Below, piece after piece: positions 31,979 to 43,500 of a DNA stretch of 64,000 nucleotides. A program made the position numbers and the translations under genes. The DNA comes from Bolinopsis microptera (lineage: Eukaryota; Ctenophora; Tentaculata; Lobata; Bolinopsidae). The notes beneath the pieces were generated by a model, which was given only the letters and a program-made list of their open reading frames with translations, searched no databases and was not told the DNA's origin. The stretch is from assembly GCF_026151205.1 (NCBI RefSeq), contig NC_087074.1:682001-746000 (forward strand), in the 5' to 3' direction. How positions within the stretch are numbered: the first letter of the stretch is position 1; the number at the start of each line of letters is the position of its first letter.

Positions 31979-34403
31979 ATCTATTGGAAGACTTCGAGGT
32001 CAGAATACATGTTGAATATTTTGTTTTTTTAGTTTCTATCCATTTAACGTTCTATTATATTCAAGCTTTTCATTTAAAATTAAAACAATTCCTTCACATC
32101 ATGGAGCCAGCCAGGGTGTGGACTGGCTATACCTTGTTAAATAATTTCCATCCCATTACATAATAATACTAAATAAATGTAAAAGATTTGCATTGTTTTA
32201 ATTAATACAAAACTATATTATGATATATATAATATATTATATAATATAAATATATATATATACATGTGTATAATATTTAAATAATTGCCAGTGAACAGTT
32301 TATTGTTATTCGTCTAATCATTTCTTTCTCAAGCAAGTCCGTAAAATATGAAAAAGACAGTGCCATGACAGAGATAAAGTTGTGCCAAAAGAAAATTGCA
32401 TTGGAGCCAGTAAAGAGGTTAGTTACTTGTCAGCATGTTGAATTGTAATGTGAATTTTTAGTACTTATTATTTAGCAAGTCACCATGTAATACTGATGTT
32501 AAGAGTTAACTGTACTTATATAACTTCTCAGATAAGCAATCTAGATCCCAAAAACACTTCGTTTTTTTCAAGGAACTTAAATATGGGGTTTAATATCAAA
32601 ATTAAGGGGCTCAATTTTAAAATTTGGTCTAGAGTAGGTCTGTCTCAAAAATAGCACTGATTATTCTTCCATATTTTGAATTATAACATTTAGCAACAGG
32701 CAGAGTAAACAGTTCTGCCTGGCTCTAGGAGTACTTTATTTGGACATTGACTTGACACTAGTAAATCAGACTAAATATATTAGATTGTATTATCTTCTAC
32801 ATTAAGGTGAGGATTGAAACAGACAAGACAACCAGAAAAGTAAAACTTTTAACAGCTGATGAAACATGCTTGCTAGTGTGAGTGCTCATTGCATCAGCAA
32901 AGCAGCACAAATACTGAGGTGCTATTTCATTGATTAGATTCCAATCCACATACTTTCGAAATGGACTGTCCCTGTTCAAATAGGAAAACTTGCTCTGAGC
33001 TACGTCAAGTATATCCTTCAGGGTTTCTGAAATGTCACAGGAATACTCCTTGAAGAGATAAATCACGCTTTGCAAGGAGTACTGTCTTTTTGAGATTCTA
33101 TGCTGGGAATAATTGTTCATTGGTATTAGCCGGCACAAGTAACCCATTACTAATTGAACGAACTCTTGATCACTGAGCATTGCCCTGAAAAATTCACATG
33201 TCGTGTGTTTGACATTTTTATCTGCTGTACATTTGGCTATGTACATACCATAATAAACGACTGCTTGGTAATTGTATTCCTTCTTATCTTCACAAAACAT
33301 ACGAGAGAATAACTTGGTAGAACTATCCAGGAGACACTTTTCAAACTTCTCCTTCTCGTCAGAAACTGCCAAGTTGGTAATCATTGTCATAGTCATGTTG
33401 GTGAAATGTCTTAAGTCCAGCGCTTCATCACATATCATTTGTTTTATAATGCTCATACATCCTCCTATGATAGGATCCTTGATCTTTTGAGTCCAAGATT
33501 TGTCTCCTGTACAAAAGTACGCTGAAGTTAAACCAAATGCAATGTTTCCGTTGGCTTCATTAGAACTGAAAATAGGGTTAAATTTAACTATAATATAGGA
33601 TAGATGATAGTTTAATTTCTCCACTGTTAAAATATGATGAAAATTATATGTGACGGTTTATACACTGTAAATTGATACATATCTTTGAAATGACCAGGAA
33701 TGGAAATGTTAAATCAAGATGACATGGTTACGCTTATAAAATGTCAAAGAATGTCAAACTTTCTTCAATAGGGCTAGGGCTTACCTTTCGATTGGGATGA
33801 TTGTCAAAGCAATAAGCGTAATTGTGATGTATCTCATAACTCTGTGTATTACTTTGTATTGTTAACTTCCTTATTTGGATAGATGTTAGGAGAGCGAGCA
33901 GGGTTGTGTTTTTCTATCAGGAAAGAAATCATGAATATTTTTACATTGCAAGGAATTTCAAAAATATCGAGTATCTTTCATGATTATATAATTATATAAT
34001 ACATTTTTTAGGTTATTGTCAATTTGGACGTCTAGGTTAGTTAAGTGCTATAACATATTGTAGAAATGTAGTATATAACATGTAGTCTATAACATTGTCA
34101 GGAAATGTCAACAAAATGTCAAAAATACAAATCCATGCCCTTCAACTCGGCTGGATTTAACAGTAAATAAGAAGTGATCAGATTTTAACAAAACACGAAC
34201 TTTATATTTCATACTAGTCGTGTAGGGGGATGCACACCTGCTGACCAAAAGCCACGTTCGTTTTGATTGTAAAATATATGAAGAGAACCAGATTTGACAG
34301 TTTAATTTCATATTCTCTTGATAGGGTTAACACCTGGTCCAGAGCACAGAGTGACTTCTATGCTAACTACCAGACCCTTTCGAGTGATAAATCTCTTCTG
34401 TAA
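31979..34403 (+). CDS. Unidentified gene, 3'-terminal exons
   Basis: Candidate exons 31979-31998, 32338-32417 and 34325-34403 join in phase. The last two are the stronger: the exon ending GTAAAGAG|GTTAGT is in phase 2 and the next starts after TTGATAG, giving an uninterrupted EKDSAMTEIKLCQKKIALEP and then VKR-VNTWSRAQSDFYANYQ, TLSSDKSLL and stop. The peptide is non-repetitive, charged and helical in character, as in a coiled-coil subunit. I do not recognise the family. The 20-nt exon (DLLEDFE) is tentative because its donor GTCAGA is weak, and no 5' part of the gene could be found. The large intron 32418-34324 contains a complete minus-strand gene. Confidence 0.4.
32797..33837 (-). CDS. Secreted, probably GPI-anchored protein of unknown family
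   Basis: Two exons on the minus strand: 33837-33785 and 33565-32797, joined in phase 2 with good GT-AG signals (ATCGAAAG|GTAAGC; CCCTATTTTCAG), 273 codons. Exon 1 encodes a signal peptide (MRYITITLIALTIIPIES), so splicing places the ATG at 33837 rather than in exon 2. The mature part has about eleven Cys, including CTGDKSW, GGCMSIIKQMIC and YLCCFADAM, and the protein ends in a hydrophobic tail with no following charged residues (FTFLVVLSVSILTLM) after a small-residue stretch, as GPI-anchored proteins do. I cannot name a family or function. The gene lies inside an intron of the unidentified plus-strand gene. Confidence 0.7.
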
Positions 34404-35055
34404 AATATAAAACTGGGACGTTATTTACAACTTTAAGATTGGGACACAAGTTTTTATCAATAGTATCGATTCTTTTGGTATTGTAAAGTAGTGCACTCTG
34501 AATTGCATGTTACTGGCTACTGGCTGGTGATTCAGTTGAGACTGTCGCTGGATCAAATAATCAGGCTGATTCGAGGCTCTTTTATATTCTCAATCGTGAC
34601 TTGTATCACTCGAACTGACCTCACTGATTTTCAATCAGTGATTAATCACTTGCACTGGTCATAAATAAATGCAATGAAAACTGTGAAATTTCAGTCAAGG
34701 AAACGGTCTAGAGTCTAGAGTCCAGTATGGAGTCACGTGACCTTGATATCCGGTATCAGTCGGTTGAGCCAGAGGAGTGACGAATAAACAAGCACTATTC
34801 TGGTAGAAGAGGGAATAAGTGGCGAAGTTAAGGATCAAGCTATCAAGAAGAGAAGAAAAACATAATCATGATCATTGATTTGTTTAATCAAACACACAAG
34901 AAGATTGAGAAATCTGGATATCAAAAAAATGTAATAGCATGAAACGTAAACAAAAATAGATATTCAATTTAAACATGATGGTTATAATTTTAATTCCAGT
35001 TAAATAGCCATAACATTTTAGATAGAAAAGAAGCAATTTGTTTAAAAGCAGTATA
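34404..35055. other. Intergenic, no gene seen
   Basis: AT-rich DNA between two genes pointing toward each other. No exon or notable repeat was recognised. Confidence 0.4.
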
Positions 35056-35059
35056 AAAA

Positions 35060-35881
35060 TCAAACTCTGAGCCAGGGATGACGAATAAGATCAGACAACA
35101 TAATTCTGACATCAGGATTGGGATCCAGACAGCTTCTGAGGAAGTTAAGTCTCAGAGTCCGCTCTGAGTAGGTCGGGTTAAGTTGTTCCATATTCTTGAA
35201 CTCCTGAACTTCCTTTCTGGTGTTAAAAGGGCAGTCTCCGTTAAGAAGGACGAAGGAAATACAGCCAATAGCCCAAACAGAAGCCTGGAATGAACGATAG
35301 GATCCTGTCAAGAAATACTCCGGAGGTATGTAGACAGCTGTTCCCCGGAAGTAAGAGTAAGGGTCAGAGGACAGCTTGGCAGAGGAACCAAAGTCTATTA
35401 GTTTTATCTGTTTGGTGACGGGGTTGTAGAGAATGTTCTCGTCCTTGAGGTCCCGATGGTCGATGTTCTGGAGAGTGAGATAGTAAACAACGTTAACCAG
35501 CTGTCTGATAATGTGTGCGCTGTCTCTGGAGGACAGAGCTCTGTGCTTGTCGATATGCATAAAGAGGTCCTCAAATCCGGGGAGGTACTCCATAACAAAG
35601 TACCAGGTGTACTGGTGGTTATCTTTGTAAACTTCTAGAATGTTCAGGATATTGGGATGAGAGAGGGACTCCCAGAGGACTAGTTCGTTGGGTAACCACT
35701 CTTGTCTCTTCACACACCAGGTCTTGTTACTGCAGTTTGCGTCGTCCATTATCTTCACTGCTAGGAGCTGTTTTGTTGTTCTGTTCTGACATAGGTAGAC
35801 TGCTCCGTAACCTCCTTCACCGAGTGGCTTGATAAGCTTGTACTTCTTAACGAATTCTGGAGCTTTTCCAATAGACTTCAT
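35060..35881 (-). CDS. PIM-like serine/threonine protein kinase, intronless
   Basis: A 273-codon kinase domain with little else. All catalytic elements are present: glycine loop GEGGYG (21-26), lysine K43 in LAVK, alpha-C Glu about E66, catalytic loop HRDLKDEN (D144), DFG at 163-165 and PPEYF in place of APE. PIM-like features are LPNELVLWESLSHPNI, the hinge-following FEDLFMHI-KHRAL, LKDENILYNP, KLIDFGS and GTAVYIPPE, then ASVWAIGCI. The length is close to a minimal PIM kinase, which is constitutively active and lacks a regulatory domain. An intact HRD and Lys argue for an active enzyme. The intronless structure suggests a retrocopy, but I see no poly-A tract or target duplication to prove that. 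Family by memory only; other CAMK-group kinases are less likely. Confidence 0.85.
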   Translation of the reverse strand: MKSIGKAPEFVKKYKLIKPLGEGGYGAVYLCQNRTTKQLLAVKIMDDANCSNKTWCVKRQEWLPNELVLWESLSHPNILNILEVYKDNHQYTWYFVMEYLPGFEDLFMHIDKHRALSSRDSAHIIRQLVNVVYYLTLQNIDHRDLKDENILYNPVTKQIKLIDFGSSAKLSSDPYSYFRGTAVYIPPEYFLTGSYRSFQASVWAIGCISFVLLNGDCPFNTRKEVQEFKNMEQLNPTYSERTLRLNFLRSCLDPNPDVRIMLSDLIRHPWLRV

Positions 35882-35968
35882 CTTCTGTAGAGTAGTAGCG
35901 GTTGTGTTCGTTGAAGAGTTGATTGGTGCTGGTAAACGATTGATACTGCTTTGGAGATGAGAGCCAGT

Positions 35969-35976
35969 ATTTATAT
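35969..35976 (-). promoter_or_regulatory. TATA box of the PIM-like kinase gene
   Basis: TATAAATA on the minus strand, about 90 bp before the ATG, would place a start site near 35940 with a 5' UTR of about 60 nt. A G-rich tract (minus strand C-rich) lies just upstream at about 36000-36017. Confidence 0.45.
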
Positions 35977-36129
35977 CTGGGTGGGAATGTTAAGGCCAGA
36001 GGGGGAGGGGGGGTGGGGCTCGTCTCCATTCCTTGTTGGTATTTACATTCCGTTTCAGATATCCAACATATGAGGTGATGAGACACGAGGGATAGTGACA
36101 TGTAGTTACGTGAGATAGTCCTTCTCACA

Positions 36130-37430
36130 TGTCACGTGACAATATTGTTAGTACATTGTCAGACCCTTGTTAGACTTGTGAACTCTCATGAGGCGGTCAC
36201 GGAGACCCTTGTCAGACTGGCCTCATTAAACGTGAATCAGACATTAACAACCTCATTTGTCTTGGTGTCAAAGGATCTGGGTCTAGGAAACTGGAATGCA
36301 TATTTACTTCGTTAGATTTAATATTTGGGCATATCTGAAGTTACTCAACTAGTTGGTGAAAGATACTGTAATAAAATCTTGAATTCTCCGAGAGAAAATT
36401 AGACGAAAAATATGCTTGTAAAATTGATGAAGTTTATTAGATCATGATCATGAGGTTCAATTTAGTGATAAAATAACTGCCTTTTTGTCCGCCTCTGTAA
36501 CATCAGGCCTACATTAACAACAGTCGACTGTACTCCTTTGCCTTCGATTGCGGTTTGCATCCTTTGCCACAGAGTACAGTTTCCACCTTCAAGTTGGTAA
36601 AATGGGTCAGGAGGACTAAAGGGTCTACATTTTACGAGTACTGTAATACGCGGATCAATTTATGTAGACTTGTTCACGCGTCTTTGGCGCGCATATTAAT
36701 CGCGCGCGATGAATATAATTCGATCGTTTTGAAAAAAAATTCTCAAGCTTTCATAAATAACTTAGCTTTGTTTTGAGGACATGGAAACTGTTGTTATCTT
36801 GGCCAAGTAAGCCCAGGAAAAAACGCTAACGTGCAACAAAACTGTTAGCAGCATTGAAACTTCATGCACGTGCAATTTAGGTAACCTAGCAACATGTCGT
36901 GTGCGCACACATTGTTCTGGTAGTGCTCTTGTTGTAGTCGTTTTATCCGGTAGTTCGCATTTTGGTTACACCTCACCTCACACAAGTCCTCTACATCATA
37001 TGTCTACTTATGATCCTGAATCTACATGGAGGACTCAACTATTTTCGCAACCGCGATATTCATTCTGCCCTTGACATCTTGTTTACTTCGAAGTTTTGTT
37101 CATTAACTCTGCGTTTCATCCGCTCCACCTAGCAGATGGCTACTGGATTCCAAGTACTTGCTTAAACAGACGATAAGGTCGGTGTTCGTTTATAGGTTAG
37201 GAAGAATTGGTTGGAGACTAGATGAGTTATACTCCGTGTTTTGTATGAAAATTATGACGGTTAATTTTGGCGCAGGCTTCGGCATCTTTAATTTGGCCAT
37301 TTTCAAGCCTTCCCGTCTTTAATTTATTTTTGTTGGATTCAGAGTAACATGATACTGCGTCTTGGACAAATCTGGTAAATAGTTTTCTGTTGTTCTTAAC
37401 GAGGTGAGGGTCAAACTGAGGAGAGCAAGG
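36130..37430. other. Intergenic, no gene seen
   Basis: No exon is supported. A short plus-strand frame at 36555-36776 has neither a family match nor splice context. Confidence 0.4.
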
Positions 37431-37435
37431 TTACA

Positions 37436-37990
37436 CAGAGAATTTTGCCAAAGAGTACTATTAAATGAAAAGGATGAACCAGGAGAGTATTCTCTCCAAA
37501 CAAAATTTGTAAGAATTCTACAGAAGAGTATTCTCTCCGAAGAACGATTATGGAAGTTGAACCTCCAAAAGGATGATTAGAGAAAGAATTTTGCCAAAGA
37601 GTACTATTAAATGAAAAGGATGAACCAGGAGAGTATTCTCTCCGAATAAAATTTATAAGAATTCTACAGGAGAGTATTCTCTCCGAAGAACAATTATGGA
37701 AGTTGAACCTCGAAAAGGATGATTAGAAAGAGAATTTCACCAAAGAGTACTATTAAATGAAAAGGATGAACCAGGAGAGTATTCTCTCCGAACAAAATTT
37801 ATAAGAATTCTACAGGAGAGTATTCTCTCCGAAGAACGATTATGGAAGTTGAACCTCGAAAAGGATGATTAGAGAGAGAATCTTGCCAAAGAGTACTATT
37901 AAATGAAAAGGATGAACCAGGAGAGTATTCTCTCCGAACAAAATTTATAAGAATTCTACAGGAGAGTATTCTCTCCGAAGAACGATTATG
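37436..37990 (+). repeat. ~144-bp tandem repeat upstream of POLR1C
   Basis: About four copies of a unit containing GCCAAAGAGTACTATTAAATG, AAAAGGATGAACCAGGAGAG and two GGAGAGTATTCTCTCC palindromes. The core AATGAAAAGGA(T/C)GAA(C/T)CAGGAGAG is shared with the satellite in NUP54 intron 3, so both belong to one dispersed family. A G-run ends the block at about 38000-38016. Confidence 0.88.
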
Positions 37991-38120
37991 GGAATTAATG
38001 GAGGGGGGGGGGGGGTGTCAATGATTTCGTATGCCCGCGATTATTAATAATTTTTGATTTGTATTTTGTAATGGCTCACTATACTCACTTGTAATATTAA
38101 TAATTAATATCCCATCTAGT

Positions 38121-39493
38121 ATGGCTCACATAGAAGAGATACGAAACAAGATCCACCTAGACCTACACACTGTCCGAAACACTGAAGATTCCAAATACCC
38201 GGGAACTTACTCCGGCTACGATGACTCCTGGAACTATGCCAAGTTTAAGAACAATTTCAAACTGGAGATCGTATCTCGGTCAGCTCGTGAGGTGGAATTT
38301 GACATGATTGGGATTGATACTCCGTTTGCTAATGCGTTCAGGAGGATACTACTGGCGGAGGTACCCACCATGGCAGTAGAGGAGGTGTTTATCAACAATA
38401 ATACAAGTGTTATGCAGGATGAGGTACTAGCTCACAGACTTGGACTTCTGCCAATAAATGTCGACCCCAGGTAGTCATACAACAACTCTCTGTTCTTCTT
38501 TTGTTTCTAATCTTTAGAATCGTTTAGTATGTCGTGAATTTTGTGTTGTAATTTTCTATAAATCTTTCCAGAATTCACAATTTTATCGTTGTATTCTACA
38601 ATCTACAGGCTATTTGAAATGAAAAAGAAGGGTGACAAAGTTACAGAGCGAAACACACTAAAGTTCAGACTGAAAGTCAGATGCAAGCGAAACAAGAAGG
38701 CTCCGACAGATACTACGAATCCAGACGAGCTGTATCTAAATGCTAAGGTTTACACAAGGACCATTGAATGGGAGCCCATTGGTGAACAGAAAAACTGGAT
38801 CCCAGGTTTGTGCTTTTTTTTGGTTTAGCCTATACATATAAGACATATGGCACGTCAAATAAGTTTAAATTGAATGCACCATTTCTGTTTTTTTTCTTCA
38901 CGCTTCTACTAATTACCATGTAAAAATGTAAAACTGAATATAAGAGGTAAAGTTAATCTCCCATAATGACAGTTGATCAGATTTTTAAAAACTGTTCCTT
39001 TATTATTTATTTATTCAGAATTTCACCAGGTGGAGTGAGGTTTACAGAGGACGACATTCTTGTCAACGTACTCAGACCCGGCCAAGAGCTGGACATGGTA
39101 CTTCACGCTGTTAAAGGTATTGGATCTGACCATGCTAAATTCTCACCCGTCGCTACTGCATCCTACAGACTTATGCCCGAGATTCAGCTTCTTCAACCTT
39201 TCCGAGGTCACCTCGCTGACAAACTGAAGGGGTGTTTCTCTCCGGGGGTTGTTGAGATAGTTGATGGTGAAGCGGTTGTTAAAAGTGCTCGAGTGGACAC
39301 GGGGAGTAGAGAGGTTTTAAGACACAGTGAGCTTGCTGATAAAGTTAAACTTCTTAAAGTTAGAGACCATTTTATTTTCACTATTGAGTCCACGGGGGCA
39401 CTTGAGCCTCTTGAATTAATGAGGGAGGCTATCAAAATTTTAAAAGACAAGTGTAAGGTTTATAGGAAAGAGCTGGATGTTTTTACAACTTGA
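38121..39493 (+). CDS. POLR1C: DNA-directed RNA polymerases I and III subunit RPAC1
   Basis: Shared alpha-like subunit (AC40) of RNA polymerases I and III, which pairs with AC19 to nucleate core assembly. Three exons: 38121-38470, 38609-38805, 39030-39493; phases 2 and 1 fit and all introns are GT-AG, giving 336 codons (human 346). Family landmarks: [40 protein letters not shown]-type alpha motif (given here in parts: [20 protein letters not shown] and AEVPTMAVE), [66 protein letters not shown] and [12 protein letters not shown]. Exon 3 uses the AG at 39028-39029; an AG nearer the polypyrimidine tract (about 39018) would cause a stop. Confidence 0.96.
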
Positions 39494-39749
39494 AAAGTAA
39501 GGTTTTTTACTTTTTTACTTTAAATTATTACATTTTATTATAAGTTATTGATGCAGGTCTGTGAAATTGGTCTCGCTATTATATTTCGAGATCAATTTTA
39601 AATTTTAAATCTTCATTTATTTTATCCATTGAGCCTATTATTAACAATGCTAATCCCTATGCCTAATTCTAAGAGTATCAGAGGAATACGATTGTCACGC
39701 CATCTAGCTTCTGAGTGGGCAAATAGTTAGCAGTTTGGTTTCCTGGGTT

Positions 39750-40445
39750 ACAGTGGCGTAACGTTGCTAGGTTACAGTGGCGTAACGTTGCTGGGTTACA
39801 GTGGCGTAACGTTGCTGGGTTACAGTGGCGTAACGTTGCTGGGTTACAGTGGCGTAACGTTGCTGGGTTACAGTGGCGTAACGTTGCTGGGTTACAGTGG
39901 CGTAACGTTGCTGGGTTACAGTGGCGTAACGTTGCTGGGTTACAGTGGCGTAACGTTGCTGGTGTAACGTTGCTGGGTTACAGTGGCGTAACGTTGCTGG
40001 GTTACAGTGGCATAACGTTGCTGGGTTACAGTGGCGTAACGTTGCTGGTGTAACGTTGCTGGGTTACAGTGGCGTAACGTTGCTGGTGTAACGTTGCTGG
40101 GTTACAGTGGCGTAACGTTGCTGGTGTAACGTTGCTGGGTTACAGTGGCGTAACGTTGCTGGGTTACAGTGGCATAACGTTGCTGGGTTACAGTGGCGTA
40201 ACGTTGCTGGTGTAACGTTGCTGGGTTACAGTGGCGTAACGTTGCTGGCGTAACGTTGCTGGGTTACAGTGGCGTAACGTTGCTGGTGTAACGTTGCTGG
40301 GTTACAGTGGCGTAACGTTGCTGGGTTACAGTGGCGTAACGTTGCTGGGTTACAGTGGCGTAACGTTGCTGGGTTACAGTGGCGTAACGTTGCTGGGTTA
40401 CAGTGGCGTAATGTTGCTGGGTTACAGTGGTGTAACGTTGCTGTT
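39750..40445 (+). repeat. 24-bp minisatellite built on a hAT terminal repeat
   Basis: About 28 units of GGGTTACAGTGGCGTAACGTTGCT, with occasional 14-bp partial units (GGTGTAACGTTGCT), lie between POLR1C and NUP54. CAGTGGCGTAACGTTGC inside each unit equals the inverted right TIR of the hAT MITE at 16088-16301. Confidence 0.95.
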
Positions 40446-40574
40446 ATGTATTATAAGAACGTCACGTCCATATTATAGTCCGACTGCAAGTTATTCTGTC
40501 CGGCCTATAAACACCAGTTTAATTTGGTTTCCTGAGTTGTATTGATATTCTAATCCTTATTCTTTAGTGTAGCT

Positions 40575-43500
40575 ATGTTCAAGAGTTCCTTTGGTACCCC
40601 GGCTGCCTCAACGACCGGCTCAATTTTTGGCTCTGGATCGACAACTGGTACCAAATCCTTGTTCGGAAACACAGCTGCCTCGACGGGGACCTCTCTTTTC
40701 GGTGGTGCCACTACCACAGCCGCCTCAACAGGGGGTTCCCTGTTCGGGTCAAATACTAGTACTACCGGCAGTGCCTTCAACTTCAACACTGCTGCTAAAC
40801 CAGGTACTTGCCTCCTAGCTGTGGATTTAAGTTCAGTTATTTTGGTGTTATATTTTAATCTTTTTAATTTTTAACGTTCTTTTATCATATCATATTATGA
40901 TAAAAATGACGTACGATTTATAACTTATAAGTGATGTAATATTTATTAGACATATTACATAAGCCTCTCATGTTTAATAATTCTATTACCAGCTACAGGA
41001 GGTTTATTCGGAACCCCCACCGCCACGACCACAGCTACTCCTAGCTTATTCGGTAACACCACTGGAGCTAGTGGCGGTTTGTTTGGTGGCGGTGCTGCTA
41101 CCACGGGAACCTCACTGTTTGGAGGCACCGCTAACACGGGGACCACTTCCTTATTTGGTAATAAGGCCGGGAGCACTTCCTTATTTGGTAATACTAGTGC
41201 GACTGCTGGGACTACATCTTTATTCGGATCTACGCCGGCAGCTGGCAGTACTTCACTTTTTGGAAGCACTCCACAGCAGGTAACGTAAACAGTGGTATAA
41301 TTTCTATATCGAAATATTATCATAATTATTGTGAAGTCCCAAGCTTTCATTTCAATTATACCAAATTTGCTCTTCTAAAAAATGGTTCTTTCATTATTGA
41401 TATCAGTGAGAGTAACCACACCACAGTAACCACACCACAGTAACCACACCACAGTAACCACGCCACAGTAACCACACCACAGTTACCACACCACAGTAAC
41501 CACACCACAGTAACCACACCACAGTAACCACACCACAGTAACCACACCACAGTAACCACACCACAGTAACCACACCACAGTAACCACACCACAGTAACCA
41601 CACCACAGTAACCACACCACAGTAACCACACCGTCTCCTTTAGGCTGGCGGTGGTTTGTTTGGTAATACCCAACAGCAGCAACAACAGCAGCAGCAGCAA
41701 GGTGGAATAACAGATCTTAACTCACTAGCAACTGTTGCTCAAGCTCTTTCTCTTCCGATAATCTGTGGAGACGAACGGGACATGCTGTAAGTTGATACTT
41801 ATTTTCTGTACTTATTATTTAGTTATTTTACTTTTTGTTTAACGACTTTGTAGTAACTTTATAACACGTAGTACATACAAGTAGGAATACGATCACTTCT
41901 CACTACACCTCACCTCACCTCAGATTTGTAATTAAAAGATGGGTCCCAAACGTCGTCTGCAAATCAAAAGAATGAAAGAAAAGAATATTTTGTCTAATTA
42001 ACGATCATGGGAGTTCAACTCTGTAAATGAAAAGGATGAATCAGGAGGGCATTCTCTCCAAATAGGGCGAATTCTTTATAAACAATGTTTGTAAGAGTAC
42101 CCCGAAAATGAAAAGGATAAATCAGGAGAGCATTCTCTCCAAAGAGTAATCCCCGGCAAGCGTCCTCTCTTCAACTCTCCCCACAAGAAAGCTTTCTGCC
42201 ATCCCACCAGGAAGCTTTCTCTTCCTACCATCCCTCTAAACAACGAATATGGAAATTGAACCCCGAAAATGAAAAGGACGAATTAGGAGAGCATTCTCCA
42301 AAAAGGGCAAATAGTATGAATTCTCTTTAAACAACGAATATATGGGGGGGGGGGGGGGGGGGGGGTGGGGGGTCACAACACCAAATAACTCTATTTGAAA
42401 TTTGGCGAAAGAGCTGTGTTATTTGATGTTATTGAGTCTTAGGGTAATTTAAGCGTTATTTAGAGTAATTTAAGCGTTATTTAGAGTAATTTCATTTCAT
42501 TTCATTTCATTTCATTTCATTTCATTTCATTTCATTTCATTTCATTTCATTTCATTTCATTTCATTTCATTTCATTTCATTTCATTTCATTTCATTTCAT
42601 TTCATTTCATTTCATTTCATTTCATTTCATTTCATTTCATTTCATTTCATTTCACTAAATAACTCGATTTGAGGATTGGCAAAAAGAGTTGTGTTATTTG
42701 GTATTGTGACCCCCACCCCCCCCCCCCCCCAACCCCACGAATATGCAATTTGAACCCCGAGAATGAAAAGGACGAATCAGGAGAGCATTCTCCACAAAGG
42801 GCAAATAGTACGAATTCTCTCTAAACAACCAGGAGAGCATTCTCCCCAAAAGGGCAAATAGTAAGAATTCTCTTTAAACAACGAATATGCAATTTGAACC
42901 CCGAGAATGAAAAGGACGAATCAGGAGAGCATTCTCCACAAAGGGCAAATAGTACGAATTCTCTTTAAACAACGAATATTGAAATTGAACCCCGAGAATG
43001 AAAATAATGAACCAGGAGAGCATTCTCCCCAAAAGGGCAAATAGTAAGAATTCTCTTTAAACAACTAATATGCAATTTAAACCCCGAGAATGAAAAGGAC
43101 GAATCAGGAGAGCATTCTCCCCAAAAGGGCAAATAGTAAGAATTCTCTTTAAACAACGAATATGCAATCTGAACCCCGAGAATGAAAAGGACGAATCAGG
43201 AGAGCATTCTCCACAAAGGGCAAATAGTACGAATTCTCTCTAAACAACTAATATGCAATTTAAACCCCGAGAATGAAAAGGACGAATCAGGAGAGCATTC
43301 TCCACAAAGGGCAAATAGTACGAATTCTCTTTAAACAACGAATATTGAAATTGAACCCCGAGAATGAAAATAATGAACCAGGAGAGCATTCTCCCCAAAA
43401 GGGCAAATAGTAAGAATTCTCTTTAAACAACGAATATGCAATTTGAACCCCGAGAATGAAAAGGACGAATCAGGAGAGCATTCTCCACAAAGGGCAAATA

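Noticed and set aside
36555-36776. 73-codon frame upstream of POLR1C
   Set aside because: Length is expected by chance; no supporting signal.
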